Assembly: GCF_026151205.1 (NCBI RefSeq)
Contig: NC_087079.1
Location: 11,088,635 to 11,152,634 of the forward strand
Origin: Bolinopsis microptera
Lineage: Eukaryota; Ctenophora; Tentaculata; Lobata; Bolinopsidae
Reading direction: 5' to 3'
DNA: 64,000 nucleotides
In this document: positions 59,298-64,000 of the stretch, piece by piece
Layout of the letters: each line of letters begins with the position of its first letter
Numbering within the stretch: position 1 is the stretch's first letter
The notes under the pieces: model-generated
Told to the model about the DNA's origin: nothing
Databases searched by the model: none
What the model saw: the letters and a program-made list of their open reading frames with translations, nothing else
Position numbers and translations under genes: made by a program

Positions 59298-61379
59298 TCA
59301 TGTCTAACTTCTTCATATACAGGCCTGGACTGTGCCCAGTTTCAAGAGGGTTTGTAGTAGAGTTGGTTGTGGGAGGGAGGCGGGTTCTGCAGGAAGAGGC
59401 AGGTTGGTGCATATGAGATTAGTAAGAGAACTTTGGTGACTGATCAGAGCGAACAAATAACCGCATGCTAAGTTAAATTTCAAAATATGAATGTCTGTGG
59501 TTTCTTCCCGGAGAAAGCATTTGCAAAATGGAAAAAATTATATTGCTTTTTTTTGCTCTAATTTCAAATATTAAAGATGGAACTGGAACAAAACTCACAG
59601 ATTTGACTGAAATTTTGTTGGTTACTTATTAATCTATGGATGCATAGGAGTTAGGACCAAAACAATCGAGGTGTACTGGAAGTTTGAACTTAGTTATGAT
59701 GAAAAATTCCAGAGAAAGTGTGTCGGCACAATTCTTGTATTCATCAACTTTCATAACATAAACAATACAAATAAGGCGAACTGTTGATTTCTATAAATAT
59801 TTCTGTTTGTTAGAAAACAATGGAATACAGGTATTTCTTTTGTAAGCAAACAATGGAGATGAAGGTATCCATAATAAATTATCGAATTAGGTTTCAATAA
59901 AATGGAGACTTCATTGGAACTTATTGTGCTTTTGTTTAGCGATAAATGACTGAGAACCAAAGGTCATTTAAACCGGCGTTCTTAGAGATTATTAAAATCA
60001 TCATGTGCTATTCGTTACGTTCTGTAGATTCCAAAGCTGGATTATAGAGAGTGATAAATGTTATTGGTGGAATTTTCGTCATTTTTATTTTCATCCCTAG
60101 TTTTACATGGTTGATATGCAACTTGCTTAACGTGGTCTGCTAGTGGTCCTCTTAACTTACAAATCATAACCAACTTGTACGAGTAGTGAGGCAAAAAAAG
60201 AGGAATTTCAGTTTTTAAAGTCAATATAAATCTTCTGTGAATAAAACGTTTCCGATCTGTCTTGTTTTCCTGGGGTTCAAAATTTAAAACTATATTTAGT
60301 AAAAACCATGCTGAATGAACCGTTGCTACTACTAGGGTACGAAAGTACAATCTACGTCAGTAACCTCTCAGTGATATCCCTGTCCCGCATCAGAGCTGCA
60401 GTTCCCTTTTAGAATTTATGCCCAAACAGTAACATCACATAGTAAAAATAGATTTCTGCTTTATTTTCGGGCTGCTTACTGTGGTTCTACATGCATTCAC
60501 TTGCACAGGTTCCCTTATGAACTTATCAGGATAGCAGTATAATTAACTGACCAGTGCTCAGGATATCTAATGCGTGTCCCACCATTTTCAATCTCCTGCT
60601 TCGTATCTTGTTCGACACCTTGTAGGTTGCCTTCCTGTCCTTGAACTTCCTTGAGATTGCCAGCAACATAATTGTGTATAAACCCGTCCTAATTGTTCTC
60701 CCGAAGCTTTGTCGTCTCCCCGGGTTCTGATTCATGAAGGCAGTTCTGATTCGCATGCCGCAATGACAATCTGATCTGATATATGCTTATTGGAAAGTTT
60801 GGATATCGGATTAACACACAGTCTATGTACGTATGTAGGGCTGAGAGGCAACCCCATGAGGGTTCCTTCTTTATCTATGTTCTCCCTTTCTATGCTCTCA
60901 ATCCAAAAGTTAGTTATACGAAATCTTCAACATTATGTATGTTTTCCGGTCAAATCGGAAGATGAAATGCTTATAACGGTTTTTAATCATCATTACAGAT
61001 TAGCTGAGGAACATCAGTAGACCAACAGAGTCACAAAACATCTCTTGATGGAGGGGACACGTACACAACGAACCGACTGTGTTCCGTGACACCGGATCCA
61101 CTTCAATCTATGAAGAATGTTCAAACCTCAGTTTTATTACAATAGGTGATGGTGATGGTGGCTTTACTTCTGGTCTTCGGTTGTAGTATTGTTTTCCTAT
61201 CGCTCAGGAGATGGGGGAGTTCGGGAAGGGTTCAGAAGTTGAGGGATGCCTGATTTGCCTATCATATCAGCTGATCAAGTTACATCTCCCTCCAAAATAC
61301 CAATAACGCTTTCATACTACTCAATAACGTTTTCAAGTGAATTCACCCTTGATTAGTCTATTATATCACACTTTTTCCA
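59298..61379. other. non-coding stretch
   Basis: No supportable gene. A minus-strand ORF at 60526-60756 contains RRLKMVGHALD, faintly like the C-terminus of some LINE reverse transcriptases, too little to call. Confidence 0.4.
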
Positions 61380-61660
61380 AAAACAAATTTTACCCTACTC
61401 AAACTCTCTAACACAGCTACTTTTTAGAAAGTTAATGTATTTAAATTACTTATCCCCCCCAAAAACTTCACCTAAACCAAACATATCACCCACATTACGC
61501 TTTCTCACTTACATAACCCCCCATTTTCACATTTACTACTCTAGCTCTAACATTCCCCCCCAACAATCACCCTACCCTACAACCTAATCCCCTCATCTCT
61601 ACCCCCATAAAATTATACCCAAACATCTTCCCCCACCCCCCTCAAACTAGGAGAGGCCCG
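61380..61660. other. G-starved low-quality stretch
   Basis: About 280 bases nearly free of G, built from A, C and T words such as CCCTACCCTACAACC. Normal composition returns after 61660. It looks like a low-quality read segment. Confidence 0.65.
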
Positions 61661-63590
61661 CAGTTTGTTAAGCGGACCCAAATTTTATGTTGACATTTAA
61701 TTCTAGACATTCTTCTTGATCCTACCCAATAAAGATAAACCAACCCCCAACATATATGACCCCTGCACCACCGCCGTCCATATAATAAATCTAATCCAAT
61801 CTAAAATTACCGCGCACTCTGTGTAGTATGTGCTCTGTATCTTTACTAAGTGTGCCTAGATAACGTGTGAATTTCCTTTTTATCGATCCTGCTAAGATCG
61901 CCGATGTTCAAACTTCCCATGGTGTGTGTGTGATAATTGACCGCGTCTGTAATGAGTACGGTCGGTTTTTGTTCGAATGGTAATCGCAGTTGTATGTTCC
62001 TCTTGTCGTGGGGTAGGATTCGTGGTGCTGACGTTGTGAAGAATATAGTATAAATCTAATTATATTGTATAAATTTTGTCATGTATATAGAACAAAAATA
62101 CTTGAGGCTTAAACGATGTAGTTTATTTACGAATGATTTCTAAGCCTAACATTGTGTGTTTCCCTCATGTCCAAATGCAAGGTCTATATCAGAGATGATA
62201 GAGATGAGACATGACAGTGTGTGAAATAGGGATTTTGTCAGTTCCGCGGAGAAATCGGGGGTTTGAAAATGTTTTAAATAACCAAGAGATAAAACTTACT
62301 ATTGAATGTGATATCCGTTCGTTCATCAACAAAGGGGCCGAAAGAGTTCTGTGCGTGTGTGATCAATGAGGAGATTAAACTATTGAGACACGATGAAAAT
62401 ATAATGGTCATCTCAATAAGTAGTCATTAAACACCAATTGAGTCGTAAGGATCATTGTATGTATGCGGAGAAGGATTTGCGAATGTCGCTAGACGCAGTT
62501 GAAGAGCCGGGTAACCTAGTTACTGATAAATGAGTGCGCGACATCGATAGGAACTCCTTTTTAATGTTCGTGCAGCGCGTTGCTGAATCTACCGTTGTTT
62601 TCCGTATTATATTTTCAATATAATATAAAAAAAAAAAAAGAGATGCATTATTTATGGAGCTGTTTAACGATACTTGTACTAGTGGGTATCATGAATTACA
62701 GTGCGTAACATCAGGTACGATAGCGGTCATTCGCATATTGTTACGTAATTAGCTGAGGGGGGAGGGGGTTTCCAAATGATACGCTAGGTTATTTTGGACA
62801 CCATAGCTATGTGTAATACTGATTATGAGTGGGGATACAAAGTGCCAAATAGTGAGTACATAATATGTGAACGACCCTCAACAGCAAAGTTCGAGTTGAA
62901 AAATATAAGAATTTTAACTATTTTAATCAAACATATTTAAGCATTGATTAAACATTCGATAATAATTCGTTTTCCTGTTGTCAACTAATCAAAATAAAAG
63001 CTACCTTAGTTACAAATTTGATGTGCCAAACATTTTGGCTCAATAGTTTGTGTGCCAAATATTTGGGGGACATTTGGCCTTTGTTATTTTCCATTAATCT
63101 AATTTTGCAGCCGGTTTTGAGAACTAAGTATATTGCCATTTATAGGGGTATCGGAACCGACATTCAGAGAAGGGAAAAGATCTCATGTAAGAAATTATAC
63201 GTACCAATATTAAAACAATTATTGTGTACTAAAGGATTCAAACTGTTCCACTTCAGGAGTTTTAGCACCCAAACAAAAAGGTTCATTCACGAGGAGGAGG
63301 AATAGCTTAAAGAATCCGTGCAAGACAAATTGAAGAAGGATATTTCAACGTACCGCCTGGCACCGTTGTTGTATCTGTGACATGGCTACAACGGAGCATT
63401 ATGGTATATACTGTGTCAATACATTTCTCTTCCTATATTCTATTTAGTTTGTGTGTAATTTGTAATATTCCTGGTATTTTACCTGATATCACTCATGACC
63501 ATTAATCTTATCGTATATTTAACAAATTACTGGTGAAATTTTAACAAAAGTTAAAATGTTAATTTATCAAAGTTTCGTGTCCCTAAGTTA
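61661..63590. other. non-coding stretch
   Basis: AT-rich, with no convincing gene. A 95-codon ORF at 63018-63305 has no recognisable features. Confidence 0.4.
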
Positions 63591-64000
63591 CCTCCCAAAG
63601 AAAAGGCACATGAAAGAAAAAACCCAATCTCTAATAACCATTAACAATATCCGATCCCCCCCTTCCACCCAATCCTATACATAAACAATCTATTTACAAT
63701 CACCAAATACCTACATAAACCCATTCTTATCTAATTCTCATTTCCCTCACAAATCTCTTATCATCCAAATCACAACAAAAACCTACCACAAACTAACCCC
63801 CAACAAAACTTCCATCCACAAATATCACATAAATCCTACACACCAACCCTTAAACCCCCATCCAAACACAATACCAACCTCCCACTTCCACTCTATAAAA
63901 CAACCAAACAACTCCCCCCTCTTTATCCCCTCCATATATCCTAACACCACTTCCACCCCATAATACCCCCCCCCAACCATTTACCAACTACTACCATCCA
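63591..64000. other. G-starved low-quality stretch at the window end
   Basis: About 400 bases with hardly any G, continuing to the window edge. It resembles 61380-61660 and is likely an assembly-quality artefact, not a biological composition shift. Confidence 0.65.

Noticed and set aside
60526-60756. LINE RT C-terminus (RRLKMVGHALD)
   Set aside because: Only about ten residues resemble the family; insufficient.
63018-63305. 95-codon ORF as a gene
   Set aside because: No domain, splice or conservation cue; expected by chance in AT-rich DNA.

Overview
Organism. This is a eukaryotic, almost certainly animal, genome window. It holds an intron-rich KIF21-type kinesin, an intron-rich Myt1 (Wee1-family) kinase, a secreted papain-type protease, CR1/L2-like LINE sequence, hAT-like elements and short TTAGGG tracts, all in AT-rich DNA. 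A marine invertebrate such as a cnidarian is a reasonable guess, but nothing seen fixes the species. A 100-N gap, a large homopolymer-stuttered block, error-rich duplicates and G-starved stretches show that this is a draft long-read assembly. Many ORFs in the bad stretches are meaningless. Layout. 0-5.9 kb: a possible exon (100-229, minus), an intronless 623-aa gene of unknown function (709-2580, minus), then a 3.3 kb non-coding stretch with a cluster of CACGTG motifs. 5.9-13.3 kb (minus): KIF21-like kinesin, twelve phase-consistent exons from mid-motor domain to the coiled coil, with two possible 3' exons and no WD40 repeats. 13.4-24.3 kb: homopolymer-inflated sequence that probably replaces the first KIF21 exons. 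24.3-25.8 kb: interstitial telomere-like repeats, GC-rich hairpins, one copy of a 0.7 kb dispersed repeat, and the N gap. 26.2-34.2 kb (minus): a complete 11-exon Myt1 gene of about 530 aa. A two-exon cysteine protease with a galectin-like C-terminal extension lies on the plus strand inside its intron 7, and an error-rich second copy of exons 5-7 sits in intron 4. 34.7-38.8 kb: three non-autonomous elements with inverted ends, namely a TTAA-flanked foldback, a GTCAATTAAT-array element and a hAT-like MITE. 39.1-50.5 kb: an inverted duplication with 1.9 kb arms carrying a decayed FEN/PIN-like nuclease gene. Between the arms is a 5'-truncated LINE whose ORF1 has an AlkB-like 2OG-Fe(II) oxygenase region joined to an SGNH hydrolase, and whose ORF2 has a PHD finger, AP endonuclease and reverse transcriptase. 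The RT is split by a hAT-like element (12-bp TIRs, exact 8-bp target duplication) built around about 35 copies of a 42-bp minisatellite. 50.5-64 kb: mostly non-coding, with the second copy of the 0.7 kb repeat, a CRE/E-box minisatellite, a hairpin, a frameshifted LINE ORF1 relic, long poly-G tracts and G-starved blocks. How the parts relate. Myt1 (inhibitory CDK1 kinase) and KIF21 (microtubule plus-end regulator) are ordinary single-copy host genes on the same strand. They are neighbours, with no sign of a shared function. The rest is a pile-up of mobile DNA: a LINE lying between copies of an older repetitive gene, and a DNA transposon inserted in the LINE. The strongest candidate for something unusual is the oxygenase-esterase ORF1 of the LINE.
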